From positions 18,773,385 to 18,837,384 of the forward strand of contig NC_088295.1 in assembly GCF_032854445.1 (NCBI RefSeq): a stretch of DNA of 64,000 bases, given 5' to 3'. Both the position numbers and the translations under genes were made by a program. Origin of the DNA: Liolophura sinensis (Eukaryota > Mollusca > Polyplacophora > Chitonida > Chitonidae). The notes below the pieces were generated by a model. It made no database searches. It saw only the letters and a list, made by a program, of their open reading frames with translations, and was not told the origin of the DNA. This document shows positions 11,575-20,948 of this stretch, one piece after another (within the stretch, counting starts at the first letter, position 1; every line of letters starts with the position of its first letter).

Positions 11575-11715
11575 TGATCAACCACATAGACGGCGCTGTT
11601 ATCCCTATGTACATATCTATCACGCACATGGTATTTAACAACATAGATGGCGCTGGTTGCCCAGTGTAACCGTCTATCTTGTATGTCATGTGTAACATTA
11701 TAGATGGCGCCTCTT
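11575..11715 (+). repeat. 57-bp short tandem in the Naiad 3' region, three units
   Basis: The motif ATAGA(C/T)GGCGC recurs at 11,586, 11,643 and 11,700, exactly 57 bp apart each time. The sequence between is partly conserved (TATGTACAT / TGTATGTCAT). It lies just after the end of the reverse-transcriptase frame. Short tandems near the 3' end are known in Penelope-like elements; the role here is unknown. Confidence 0.7.
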
Positions 11716-11959
11716 GTAGCATGAGATCTTTACATATTAACGGGAAAGACGTAATCGTCCGTTACTTTTGAATCACAATCTGATCGCTAAGGGTCTGTAA
11801 CGCTCGTCATTTTCAAACTGTATCTAACACCGCTTAACCTGGGGCTGGGGGCCATAAAGGTAGCCGTGCTCATTACATCAGCATGATGCCTTTATGAACA
11901 GTTGCAATTTTTAAGCGCGACTGAGATACTTGTTTAATTGTTATTTGACATGGAATTCA

Positions 11960-12228
11960 TTCACGGACTACGAATTTGAACTTTGATATGGAATTCATGC
12001 CTGGAATATTCATTGTCTGCCCGGCATCATTGAAAACTGATGACCGCTTCTCTCTTGTGTGTTACCGGCTTTATTTCCTATTTGTATCATTTTGGGTTAC
12101 ATACCTTGCATATGGCTTTGGGAGTTAGTGTTAAACGTTGTTTTGGAAATGGATCTTGCGATCATCGACTTGGAACACCTTTAACGGACCACGAATGGCA
12201 TATGAATGTCGGACATGACGCTTATATT
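11960..12228 (+). mobile_element. Naiad 3' untranslated terminus
   Basis: About 265 bp shared with 1,506-1,765 (opposite strand) and, more weakly, with 32,440-32,590. It ends at GTCGGACATGACGCTTAT, after which PolB coding sequence resumes, so the right boundary of the insertion is sharp. A 76-codon open frame inside (12,040-12,270) is incidental. Confidence 0.75.
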
Positions 12229-12340
12229 CGAAATCTTTCGAAAGACCTGCCTAAGGCATCACGGCCGTGACCCCGCCCACTACTACACCAGCCCCGGCTT
12301 GCCTTGGAATGCTCTGCTCAAGAAGACGTTTGATGGCTGC
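12228..12340 (+). pseudogene. Polinton DNA polymerase B, second fragment
   Basis: Directly after the Naiad 3' end the frame reads EIFRKTCLRHHG and then DPAHYYTSPGLPWNALLKKT, a highly characteristic stretch of the Polinton polymerase between its exonuclease and palm regions. The polymerase similarity stops at about 12,340, so palm and thumb are absent. Together with 8,140-9,012 this shows that the Naiad landed inside the polymerase and that most of the gene's 3' part was deleted in a separate event. Confidence 0.85.
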
Positions 12341-12399
12341 AAGCCCCTTCCAGTAGCCCAGCAGCCCAGCAGCACAACCAATCTCCAAGAGGCGGCAGC

Positions 12400-12960
12400 C
12401 GCCCTCTCCTCGCCCGTAGGTTGGTCGAGCCCGCCAGCACTATTGCTGCAAAACGCATGGCGGCCTTTTCATCCTGCCGAGGTCGGCCAAACCCATCATC
12501 GCACGGTCCGATCCGTTGCTTTGCAACAACAACAAAATTTGCCCAGCTTACTACGAAGGTTGTGTCGGCACTAAAGCCCCAAACGCCTTCTAGCGATGAG
12601 ACACGGTCTATTCGGACTGCTTGGCTAGCTTGTAGCCCACAAGGTCCGTCGCGGCGCGGTTTTTCGGATCACTCAGCAAGTTTAGTAGCTGTCCCATAGC
12701 TGAAAAGCTCAACCCCGCACATTCCCAGGATGACACAGGCAATCTCGCGGTGTTTTTGGTCTTCTGATGGCATATAGAAATCGGTGAGATGTGATTTGGT
12801 ACCCAGCAGCGCATCGGGTGCATTGCGTGAAAGTTGTTTGCCCGTGACCGTAGCGTAGTCGCACGTTGCAGCGTCGACATCCCGGAAAGTTTGGACGGCA
12901 TCGCCCTGGCGGCGCAGTTCGTCATTTATCCAGTATAAGCGCTCAGCTCGTTTTCGGGCC
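12400..12960 (-). pseudogene. Polinton-internal gene fragment, unidentified
   Basis: The minus strand has a 105-codon frame (12,608-12,925, CAARAMPSKLSGMSTLQRAT and onward). It contains a WVPNHISP segment and ends soon after a DLVGYKL. GC content is higher than in the surrounding host DNA, matching the rest of the element's interior. I do not recognise the protein. Position and composition make it a decayed Polinton structural or accessory gene. Confidence 0.4.
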
Positions 12961-13009
12961 CATGCTGTCTGGGCGGCTTGGAGCTGTTTTACTGCCTTGT
13001 CGGGCGCTT

Positions 13010-14105
13010 CCGCTCCTCGCCCACACCGGAAGCCCTTACCCAGAAGCCAGGAGAGTGACTACTGCTGAGCGGTTCACCACGTTACCCAGTACCTTTCTAT
13101 CAATGATGGGAGAAGACATCGTTACTGGATCACTGCATACAGGAAAGGGTCGTGACGAATCTTTGATGCCCCTGCTGGGTCTGCGGATCGGAGGAAGCCA
13201 ATGGCCACCGTCGGCCACCATCGATCAACAGCGGCGCCCGGTAGAGCATTCCTGATGCTGGCACCCAATGCGTCTGTGTAGCGTTCGCCGCTGTCACCCT
13301 CTCCTCCTCCTGCTGTTTCGCACTGACATCATGCACTGCGGTAAACTCTTTGGGGGAGGGGGGGGGGGATCGTCGGCCGTTCCGCTACTTCGCGAAGTTC
13401 ATTCAAAAGCTTTTCAGCCTCAGCCTTTCTCGCTGCGGCACCAGCCCATCCCGCAGCGACTCTTTTGGGATCTTCGGCACTTTTGTCACTGCTGCTGTTC
13501 GCCGTTGTCAACCTTTCCTCCTCCATAATAGCCTCTGTATTCATCTTGTTGATCATCAGACGACGTATTTCGCGGGCACCTGTGTTTAAATGAACAATGC
13601 TTAGCAGTGGTCAGCGCCATGATTAACGGGGCTAAGTACATGATATAGCGGGTACAGCCACAAGTAGCACTGTTAAGCCCATGACCGCGAGAGCACTGAA
13701 AAAAGGACAGGACAGCGAGACCGTGTCCGACTTGAACAGCATCACCGAACTTTGGCACCCTTTGTCACATGGTGGCACAACAAGTTAGTTAACCGCCCAC
13801 CAGTCGCGCTCTTGATACACTACCGGCATCTCCGCCCACCCATTTTTGCGCTGCTCTTCAGCGCTTGCGCAAGCACCGACATCATGCACTGCGGTAATCT
13901 CTTTGGGGAGATCATCGGCCGTTCCGCTGCGTAGCAAAGAAGACAGAGAGTCTTCTTCATTTGAGCCCCGACGAGCTTCATATTGAGAGTACAGCCTCTT
14001 GAAGTCCTCATCGCGCATGGTGTCGATTTCCTCGACTGTTACGTGTTTTCCCAGATATCGCTTGGCCTGCCCACCTGACGCAAGCGCGGCTAGCATATCC
14101 CTTTG
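13010..14105 (-). pseudogene. Polinton accessory protein fragments, tandemly similar
   Basis: Minus-strand frames at 13,329-13,556 and 13,785-14,096 share short blocks, such as the DNA word ACATCATGCACTGCGGTAA at both 13,327 and 13,880, so part of this region is duplicated. The better-preserved frame reads GKHVTVEEIDTMRDEDFKR followed by LYSQYEARRG. This acidic helix-like stretch resembles small accessory proteins encoded next to the packaging ATPase in invertebrate Polintons, recalled from general familiarity rather than a search. A G run near 13,358 interrupts one frame. Function is unknown. Confidence 0.45.
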
Positions 14106-14294
14106 CTGTGCCGCTCCTACGAAGCTTGTCGTTCAGATCTTCACAGTTATTGTTATTATATAAGCAGTTAATCATGCATCCACGAATAGCTGCATAATCA
14201 AAAAAAGTTACTATGTCTAGCCAAGAGCTGGACCTAAGGTATGGACGCAATATGCAGCTGGCTAATCGGTCTTCAGCAGGAGCTTAGAATTCTA

Positions 14295-14655
14295 CCTCTC
14301 TGCGAGTACCCGTCAAACCGCTGCCCTTTCTTTCCGGGTAGGGATGACACCGTTCTCTTGTAGATGAATCCCGATTTTTGTAGTGAAAGAGGGCAACCAA
14401 ACGCGTCTGCTCGCGCAGGTCCTTGAGGACGAAGTTATACTTTTTAGTGACTTTTTTCATGTCGGCCTGAGAAAGCCAGGGAACTAAGCATGTCCTTTTT
14501 CTTAGTCAACGCCTTTGTGGAACTACAGTCATCAGCGACGTACAGCGTGGGTTCCCCTTGGAAAGGTTTGCACTGCCCTGACGTAGTCGTGAAGCCGCTC
14601 ACCCGGCTTGAAACAGTATACCTCGGTGTCCGAACGTATCGCCGCTGATATGTCT
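14295..14655 (-). pseudogene. Polinton packaging ATPase (FtsK/HerA type), C-terminal part, broken
   Basis: Read on the minus strand, the segment contains TLYVADDCSSTKALTKKKDM near 14,520. Its hydrophobic run ending in D-D fits a Walker B strand. LAFSGRHE and, after a stop and frame change, KKYNFVLKDLREQTR follow, a pattern typical of A32-like packaging ATPases. The N-terminal Walker A loop is not clearly visible. In an intact element this enzyme would pump the genome into capsids. At least two frameshifts and one in-frame stop separate the blocks. Confidence 0.7.
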
Positions 14656-14659
14656 TGTT

Positions 14660-15295
14660 ATACTAAAGCCTTGGGCAGAGAATCACAATGTGCTCGAAAT
14701 TGACCGCAGTAGGGACATTCCGGGAGATCGAGGATGAAGACAGTTTTACTGCATCCCGGCTGAGTGAACCCCAAAGACATGTCGAGAATGAACGATGCCC
14801 AGGCGTCCACAGCGTCCTGTTCTATGTAATCTACGTGCAGAACGCCGTATTTTCTAGGGAACAACATCCTGCTCGGATCTAACGTTCCGTCGCCAATAGG
14901 GCGGTATCCTTTGGTCCAGTAATAGTAAGCTACCCCAAGATCGTGATTTACGCCATCCCGCCTCCAGCCCGGAGAGATTCAGAACTTGCCGCAAAGTTTT
15001 TCATACGCCCTGCTGTCAAACGGGTTGTCGAGTCCCAAGCTCTGTCGGGGGTTAGGGGGGCTTTAACCTCTTCCGAGATCCGCTGGACCTGGTAGTAGAC
15101 GTGTGATGCGAACAGGGCCTTCATTCGGAGGTCGAGGGCGAGAAGATGATTTTTAGCGGACATACCACACCCCGTAGTTGCGCACCAGACTGCAAAGTTT
15201 AGCTGGTTCTGCCAAAACTGCATTGGGTTGGTATTCCAGGCCTGAATGATCGAATTGCTGGTTACTTTCTTTAAGCGGTACTTCTGGAACACATC
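14660..15295 (-). pseudogene. Polinton capsid-type structural protein fragment
   Basis: The minus-strand frame 15,292-14,948 begins near FQKYRLKKVTSNSIIQAWN and includes NPMQFWQNQLNFAVWCATTG. A frameshift near 14,955 leads into GVAYYYWTKGYRP, and then KYGVLHVDYIEQDAVDAW and FILDMSLGFTQPG near 14,770. Aromatic-rich, beta-strand-like blocks of this kind occur in Polinton capsid genes. I cannot tell from sequence alone whether it is the major capsid protein or another virion protein. It is oriented like the ATPase and divergently from the next gene. Confidence 0.6.
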
Positions 15296-15369
15296 TGCGA
15301 ATTGGGCCAGGAAGGCCGTGCCCTAGCTCACGTAGATGTCAGGATGTGTGAGATGGTCTGCGTCTGGGT

Positions 15370-15825
15370 TTGGATGCTACGTGCGGATTCGGCCTTGAAA
15401 GTAGCCCCTCTAGTGAAGCTGAATGCTGTTATGTTTATTGTGCCACAAAGTTGTGTAAACTAAACACCCTCTGTGACGTTCAAAACGGCAGCGCAGTCCA
15501 GCTGTCACACAGGCTAGACAACCGTGATCGCCGTCTAAAAGTTGCCCTTCTTGAGATCACGCAATGCCCCGCCTGGGCGAACATTGGCACCGGGAAAGGC
15601 TTCATGCTGGATGGCGATCGTATTGAAGTTCCGAAAGGTTACTATAATGTCTGCACGCTTAACAAGGAAGTATTTCGCCCGCGGAGTGCCTTGCTAAGAA
15701 TAAACGAAGCAACGGATCGCTTAGTGCTCGATCTTGGTGAACACCACCTTCATCCTGCTGCAAGAACTTGCTCCAATCTTGGGATTCTCGGACGGGCCAA
15801 TAAACTGGATTTCAGCGGGCTATAA
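15370..15825 (+). pseudogene. Polinton penton/minor-capsid-like fragment
   Basis: A 151-codon plus-strand frame containing AVQLSHRLDNRDRRLKVALL, then EITQCPAWANIG, a segment with VPKGYYNVC, and EVFRPRSALLRINEATDRL. A frame change near 15,735 follows, with continued similarity in the overlapping frame to 15,916. I recognise the block order as one found in Polinton penton-like or minor capsid genes; this is recall of family pattern and is not search-verified. It is transcribed divergently from the structural gene on the other strand. Confidence 0.55.
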
Positions 15826-15959
15826 GCTTCCTTCGGTCTGTTCCAGTAACGGGCGAAGGGATCAATATTGCCCATATCCAACCCACAGTACAAACCCTAT
15901 CACACGGGCTATATAACAAACCTGATGCTAGGGCTTTAAGACGCAGCCGGTCGGAATAT

Positions 15960-16605
15960 CGATACCAGCTACCTTAGCGCGACATTACACATCACGCCAT
16001 AACCTCAGTACAATGGTGGAAGCAGCCGGCCTTCGTTCTACATGTTTAACATTGCCCGACTCGGCTGACGTCTTGGACTTCGGGCTCTAAGGTCAGGAAG
16101 CTGAAGTCTACGCCTTTATACCCCATTTCAGTTGGAGGGAAGCAGTCAGGACCTGCCACGTTCAATTCCCTTCAAGACGTCTCAGCCACAGCGGAAAGTG
16201 CGCATTTCACCTCCTGAGGCACCCGGAGAACAAAAGCTCTCCTTAGTCCGCGTGTACAACCGCTGGGTTCTTACCACGAACCGCGACTCCGATTGGTTGA
16301 TTGACGTACAGGTGATCCCGAAATCAGTCTAAGTAACCGGACCGGAGGTGAAGAAGGTCATCAACTGCGGCGAGGCTCTCGTGTGCTATACGCCGGACGA
16401 CATCTGTCTAGTGGCTAATAAAAGAGGAGGTCACTTGGCACTACCTGCGGGGATGGGTGTGCCCATCGTGCGTCTTAGAGCGGTCACTGATTTCCCGCCC
16501 GTGATAAAAATTCAGTCTGGGGCTATCATCGTTATAGAGTTAGTTTTAGGCGTGGGGACCGATAGCGCCGCCTTCGTGTTTCCCGGCTTGAAGGTTACAT
16601 GACCG
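15960..16605 (+). pseudogene. Polinton structural gene fragments, unidentified
   Basis: Two plus-strand frames lie close together. 16,132-16,332 contains EQKLSLVRVYNRWVLTTN and WLIDVQVIPKSV. 16,348-16,602 contains EALVCYTPDDICLVANKR and a hydrophobic segment IIVIELVLGVGT. A stop between them is within 15 bp, so they may be one gene broken by a point change. I do not recognise the product. The location between the penton-like fragment and the hydrophobic accessory gene suggests a virion or accessory protein. Confidence 0.45.
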
Positions 16606-16854
16606 GCAGAATACAATCATAAGGCCGTCAGGATAATCGTGAAAACCGCAGGAAAAACCAGTTGTTGAGAGCTCTCTGGAAAAAGTCATGAATATCGAAC
16701 CGACCTATTTCGAAAATTAGACCGCGACGTTTGAGGGTAGTTGAGCATGAAGATGATTTAGACATAATCACTGCCACTCTATAATATGCACTATGGGCGT
16801 GTACCCAACGATCATGGTTGAGCGCTATACAGAAGCAGTTGGAGACAGAGAGAG

Positions 16855-17360
16855 ACGCCAGGCAGGCTTTACATTAGAAGTACCGCCGTGGTGTGAATAC
16901 TGGGGACGCTTTTGATTTGGCTATAATGGTTGGATCTTTCCAGGCTGGGAGTGGCTGGTGTGGGTCTACTCTGTACGGTGGTCGCGGCGCCTGCTGTCTT
17001 GGCAATGGAAGCGACCGCCCTCGACTGCGGCTTGTGTAGCGCCGCTGTGAAATACGCTAGCCATCGACTCACAGTGAAGGTGAATAAGCATAACGCGATC
17101 AGGATATTGGCAGATGCTAAGCTGAGCAGCATTCACGCGCATGTGTCCGCAGCAATGGTTGACGGCTGAATTTCGGACACGGAGCTCAGTCAGAGCGTTT
17201 CGGAGATGACCAACTAACGTGACCTCAAACAGACGTTACGCACGCGCAGTCAGAAATCGTTCATCTCCGTACAGATTGGCGAAAACGTGAAAGAACTTCT
17301 GGCGAGTGGTCGGGAGTTAGAACGCATGGAGCTGAAAAAATACCTGCCCGCGTACTAATG
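16855..17360 (+). pseudogene. Polinton hydrophobic accessory protein (decayed)
   Basis: The plus-strand frame 16,930-17,169 starts with a glycine/alanine/valine-rich hydrophobic segment (GVAGVGLLCTVVAAPAVLAM). It continues with VNKHNAIRILADAKLSSI, a stop, then ISDTELSQSVSEM, another stop and a basic/acidic helix ending ELERMELKKYLPAY. A hydrophobic helix followed by a charged coiled region is a recurrent layout in invertebrate Polinton open frames of unknown function. At least two in-frame stops make it non-functional here. Confidence 0.5.
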
Positions 17361-17484
17361 GGTACGCTAAGTCGTAGTGTGAATAACGCCACTCTGTCAA
17401 TAGACGCACCTCCACCCTATACTACCCAGAAAACATGCTAGGATTCCACCACAGGTCAACGAACACACATTCTGCAAATGAAGA

Positions 17485-17620
17485 AAAAATGTGCTGGAGT
17501 GGGAATTGAACCCCCATCCAACAAAAGCCTGGCCGCATGTATCTACAGGGACCTTGCAAAGAAAGAAGAAAAATGTGCTCGGGGTGGGGATCGAACCGCC
17601 ACTTAGCAAAAGCCTGGTCT
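17485..17620 (-). repeat. Two tandem tRNA-like B-box units inside the Polinton
   Basis: The word ATGTGCT is followed by a GGGAATTGAACC (17,501) or GGGATCGAACC (17,587) block and then AAAAGCCTGG. It occurs twice about 85 bp apart. On the minus strand these read as GGTTCAATTCC and GGTTCGATCCC, good matches to the RNA polymerase III B box and tRNA T-arm. No clear A box or cloverleaf accompanies them, so I do not call tRNA genes. Confidence 0.65.
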
Positions 17621-17679
17621 GGTTGTCTCATTTTCTCATGGTAGCCCTGCAAGTGAAGCCAACACTTACACAGAAAGGC

Positions 17680-17743
17680 GTTCCTGCATGAACACTGTTG
17701 CTATCGGTGTTGTCTACCTTGGATACCGCGTTCATGCAGGAAC
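17680..17743. other. Perfect 14-bp inverted repeat (hairpin)
   Basis: GTTCCTGCATGAAC at 17,680-17,693 pairs perfectly with GTTCATGCAGGAAC at 17,730-17,743, leaving a 36-base loop. It lies between the structural-gene fragments and the right terminal repeat. Function is unknown. Confidence 0.85.
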
Positions 17744-18189
17744 AGTTGCTCTTAGCGCTTGTGTGTATATAAAATGGGGGCTTTAATGGGGAAGTTGAAT
17801 ATAGCACAGATACTATCACAACACACTCAAATTGGATGTTTTGTATTCACTTTCTTTGACATAAATAACAGTATGTCTATTGCAATCTCTCTCTAACCTG
17901 GAGTTCGGCTTGCAATGTTAGTGTGCCAGCGTGACTCACGTCTGTAGCAGTGGTACCGACATACTTGGCAGAGTTAATACTCCTTTTTAACGCCTATTCC
18001 ACACACCTTACTTGGCTGTGTACCAGGGCTTTTCCTTAACCTGGCAAGGTTCACCTTGCACTAGCCCTTTATACAGCTCCGATCACAGATTTAAAGAGCC
18101 ACACTTCAGCCACTTGCATGTGTGCTTACCCCTCATTGCACTTCAGTGTACCTAAGGTAAAGGCTACCGCTAATAGAACGGGACCGGTG

Positions 18190-18375
18190 AGGGTCTCCAA
18201 AAACTTGAGTAGATAAACACGCCCCGACGTACATGCACAATTGTCCAAATTATTTATGTACGTGGAGCCTTATGTAGGGGACGGATATATCAAGAAATGT
18301 CTGTTGTGCACACCTGGGTGGGGTGGGGGTGCCTATCGTTTGGAGTGCGCCAGAACACCCATCGTGTATACAACT
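18190..18375 (-). repeat. Polinton right terminal inverted repeat
   Basis: The complement of this segment aligns with 7,639-7,845 through GTATACAC, CTTGATATATCCGT, CCCTACATAAGG, CACGTACATAAATAATT and GTACGTCGGGGCGTGTTTAT. Its last bases ACT fit the 5'-AG...CT-3' ends reported for Polintons. The adjacent bases 18,376-18,381 are TGTATT, the second copy of the target duplication. Confidence 0.88.
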
Positions 18376-18381
18376 TGTATT
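18376..18381. other. Target-site duplication TGTATT (right)
   Basis: Identical to 7,633-7,638. See the Polinton entry. Confidence 0.9.
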
Positions 18382-18494
18382 TCATTGACTAGTGCAGAAA
18401 CGGAACGATAAGCTATCTTCTGATAGCTCTTGTTCAACCCGGTTGCTTCCACACAACTTCTGTTGTACAAAGAACATGTATTTACCTTTCCTTG

Positions 18495-18740
18495 TAATTT
18501 CATTTCATCTTCTATCGTCCGTAAGATTTTATGCATTTGCCTTTACTTATTAGCACTGTTTTTATTTCATATTCTATCAGTGGAAAGGCTTCTCTAAGCT
18601 TTTATATATTTGCCATTACTTGTGAGCACTGATTTCATTTCATATTCTATCAGTAGAGAGGCTTGTCTAAGGCTTTATGTGTTTGCTTTTTCTTTTAGGT
18701 ACAGATTTTATTTTATCTTCCATCGGTAGAAACGCGTGTC
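18495..18740. repeat. Degenerate tandem repeat, about 72-bp unit, three to four copies
   Basis: Blocks TTTCATATTCTATCAGT, GGCTT(C/G)TCTAAG and TTTGCC(A/T)TTACTT repeat in the same order, with divergence rising toward the right. There is no coding potential. It lies about 120 bp outside the Polinton right end. Confidence 0.7.
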
Positions 18741-19333
18741 TATGCCAGTCTGTTCTCTGAACAAAAGATCCTTTTTGTGTGATTTTGTGTTATACATATC
18801 TTATCTTTTAACGGAATTGTTTCTAATTTTTTGGACGTAAATATGGTTTCTCTCGTATTAAAACTGCTAACATAACCCTGGTATTTATTTACTTGTTATT
18901 TATTTTATATTGTGTAACACCATAATCAAACAATTTTCACTTGTACTAAGGCAACCGCTAATATGCGTGTAAGAAACTGGAATGCCCGGCGTTAACCACG
19001 AACCAAGTAACTGGCAAATTTTCTTAGGGGGTGTGTTACGTCTCCAAAAGATCCCCAGTGAACTTCGTGTATCACCATCGTAAAAGATTTATTGCCACCA
19101 AGGTAAAGAGCACATTCTCGTCAAAGGAAGCATGGGGAATATTGTTATGACCCAAACTGTCTGTATTATAAAGAGATGGCTTGATCGAAATACACGACAG
19201 TTTAGCCGCACAAAAAAGTAACCAAAACCAGTAGATTTTATTTTACAACAATTTATTAGGTTTAACAATTACAGATAACAAGACTTTTACAAATACTAAA
19301 GTACTTAAGTTTAACAAGAAAGGATAGCAGTAT

Positions 19334-19846
19334 CTATACAAATACTAAAGTACTTACATGTACAACGGTGTCAATTCCAAATGGACGCATATACTCCACA
19401 ATGCTTATAAATGCACAGAGGCAATATTCACAAGAGGGAAAATCCACAGTATAACTGAGTGTATGACGAAATATACACAAAATTCCAGACAGGGTCCGTG
19501 TACTAATAAGCACTGTGTACACAAGAGCACAAATTAAATATACAAGTTCAGACTGAACAAGTGCTCGGTGGAGATATGATATAACAAAGCCAGAGGTCAT
19601 AAAGACACCAAAATTCAGCACAAAAGGCATACTAAAGTAACACACAGCGAAAGCATCCAAACTCTCAATAATTCTCCTTTCTCCTCCTTTCCACCTGCTT
19701 TCATAGGTCTTATATAGACTGGTGGAATTTTCTAGAATAAGAAATAAATTCTGGAACATTCTAAGGCAGAAGCAGATAGCAAGCCCTAAAGCCAGCATAT
19801 GTAAACAGTGGCAAGCTAAATTTAGAAGCTGACGGCAGTCGTTCAC
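19334..19846 (-). CDS. Uncharacterised multi-helix membrane ORF (170 codons)
   Basis: An ATG-initiated 170-residue frame, long for this AT-rich neighbourhood, with about four hydrophobic stretches: LLNLACHCLHMLALGLAICF near the start, FAVCYFSMPFVLNFGVFM, LVYLICALVYTVLI and a C-terminal segment. A charged stretch (ESRWKGGERRIIESLDAF) follows the first helix. This layout could be an exon of a seven-helix receptor, such as an invertebrate chemoreceptor, but I see no diagnostic motif. Splice sites are not defined, and chance remains possible. Confidence 0.3.
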   Translation of the reverse strand: MNDCRQLLNLACHCLHMLALGLAICFCLRMFQNLFLILENSTSLYKTYESRWKGGERRIIESLDAFAVCYFSMPFVLNFGVFMTSGFVISYLHRALVQSELVYLICALVYTVLISTRTLSGILCIFRHTLSYTVDFPSCEYCLCAFISIVEYMRPFGIDTVVHVSTLVFV

Positions 19847-20041
19847 ATAACAATATTGACAAATCCCTGTCCGAGAATGCTAGTAATGTTTTGATCTAAC
19901 GATTAACACTTTTTTGTTATTTCTACAAAAATTACAAGAATCAGAAGAAAGAGCAAATTAATGAGAATTTTACCTTGTTGATTTGAACTGGCCATTGGTG
20001 ATATCAAACCTAAATATTATCTTGAGAAAGAAAACAACATT

Positions 20042-20072
20042 ACACCCCCCCCCCACACACACACACACACAC
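20042..20072. repeat. (C)n then (CA)n microsatellite
   Basis: A run of nine or more C is followed by about ten ACAC dinucleotides. Confidence 0.9.
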
Positions 20073-20214
20073 TTCCCCAACATACACACACAGAGAAAAT
20101 AAATTGGCAAATGGATGGTTTAGAAACTGCACATTTTTCAATATGTTATCCGTGCTTAACTAGTTATATCCTTTAACTGAAAGTTCATACATAAATCCTA
20201 TGTTATGCCTAGGA

Positions 20215-20300
20215 CGTTGAGAGGGTCTTCCTTTCCTGTCGTACGTGGGTAGGTCTGCAGCAACCTGTGTGGGCCGTGGGTTTCCCCCGCGCATCTTAAT
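20215..20300 (+). mobile_element. SINE (type 1) central fragment
   Basis: Contains CGTACGTGGGTAGGTCTGCAG, abbreviated here, followed by CAACCTGTG and GGGCCGTGGGTTTCCCCC. These are the body of the AAATAAATAAA-tailed SINE, without head or tail. Confidence 0.7.
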
Positions 20301-20948
20301 ATATAAACAAAGCTGGGTTCAAGTGGCGTTAGGTGTGAGTTTTGTGATCAGAATATCACACTTCATGTTCCTTGAATCTTTAGTCGTCATTAAAACCATA
20401 TGCATTATGCCGATAAGAGAAAAATAAAGCACTCCGAAGGTTGATTCTCGTTATCATTTCTTTTCATCAGTTCTACAAACAGTATTGAAATATGCTGGGA
20501 AGGGATTAAACCCTTTGGCGTTTTACTCGCACAATTATTGCGTTTTGTAAGTTGTACCATATATTTTTACATACCACATAATAAAAATTGTTGAGTATGG
20601 CGTTAAACCCATGTTGAATGAATGAATAAATTAAATACCACGTAATACTGTATTTCTGTCTTAAAAGAATAAGTCCCAGGTATTCTGCTTGATTCATGTT
20701 TGTTTTATTCCTCTTTTATTTAAGATTATTTCACTCCAGTAACAACGACCAAATGAAACAGAAAAGAGACCCTATGAAACTTAGGCAACTAGTCAGCGAG
20801 ATTTAAACAGGTGACATGGTTCATCAAGGTTTTGTTATCTGTAGTGATAAAACGCCTTTATGATAGTATTCAATACACTGGTGCCATACCAAATCGACTC
20901 GCTACAACAGTTAGATCAATAGTACACTTACACTGTTTACTGTTCCAG

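Larger units (their letters stand above)
9012..12228 (+). mobile_element. Naiad-type Penelope-like retroelement nested in PolB
   Basis: Reading left to right it contains a GIY-YIG endonuclease-like domain (9,030-9,420), a linker with a CDC (CxC) motif near 9,980, a Penelope/telomerase-type reverse transcriptase (to about 11,560), a 57-bp short tandem, and a 3' untranslated end shared with two other copies in this window. Endonuclease before reverse transcriptase, joined by a CxC linker, is the published hallmark of the Naiad/Chlamys clade; canonical Penelope elements have the reverse order. At least three frameshifts make this copy defective. Its 5' end is probably truncated, because it starts abruptly inside the endonuclease region. 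The insertion replaced or lost roughly 75 bp of PolB coding sequence. Confidence 0.85.
7639..18375. mobile_element. Polinton/Maverick element, 10.7 kb, decayed, with a nested retroelement
   Basis: The ends are an inverted repeat. The left end begins AGTAGTATACAC and the right end finishes with the complement of AGTTGTATACAC, with TGTATT duplicated outside both. Content is Polinton-like: a protein-primed type B DNA polymerase fragment, a FtsK/HerA-type packaging ATPase fragment, capsid-type structural fragments and a hydrophobic accessory protein, all carrying stops and frameshifts. Without the nested Naiad (about 3.2 kb) the element is about 7.5 kb, roughly half the usual 15-20 kb. I found no retroviral-like integrase and no cysteine protease, so there were probably internal deletions. 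The copy is inactive. Confidence 0.92.
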
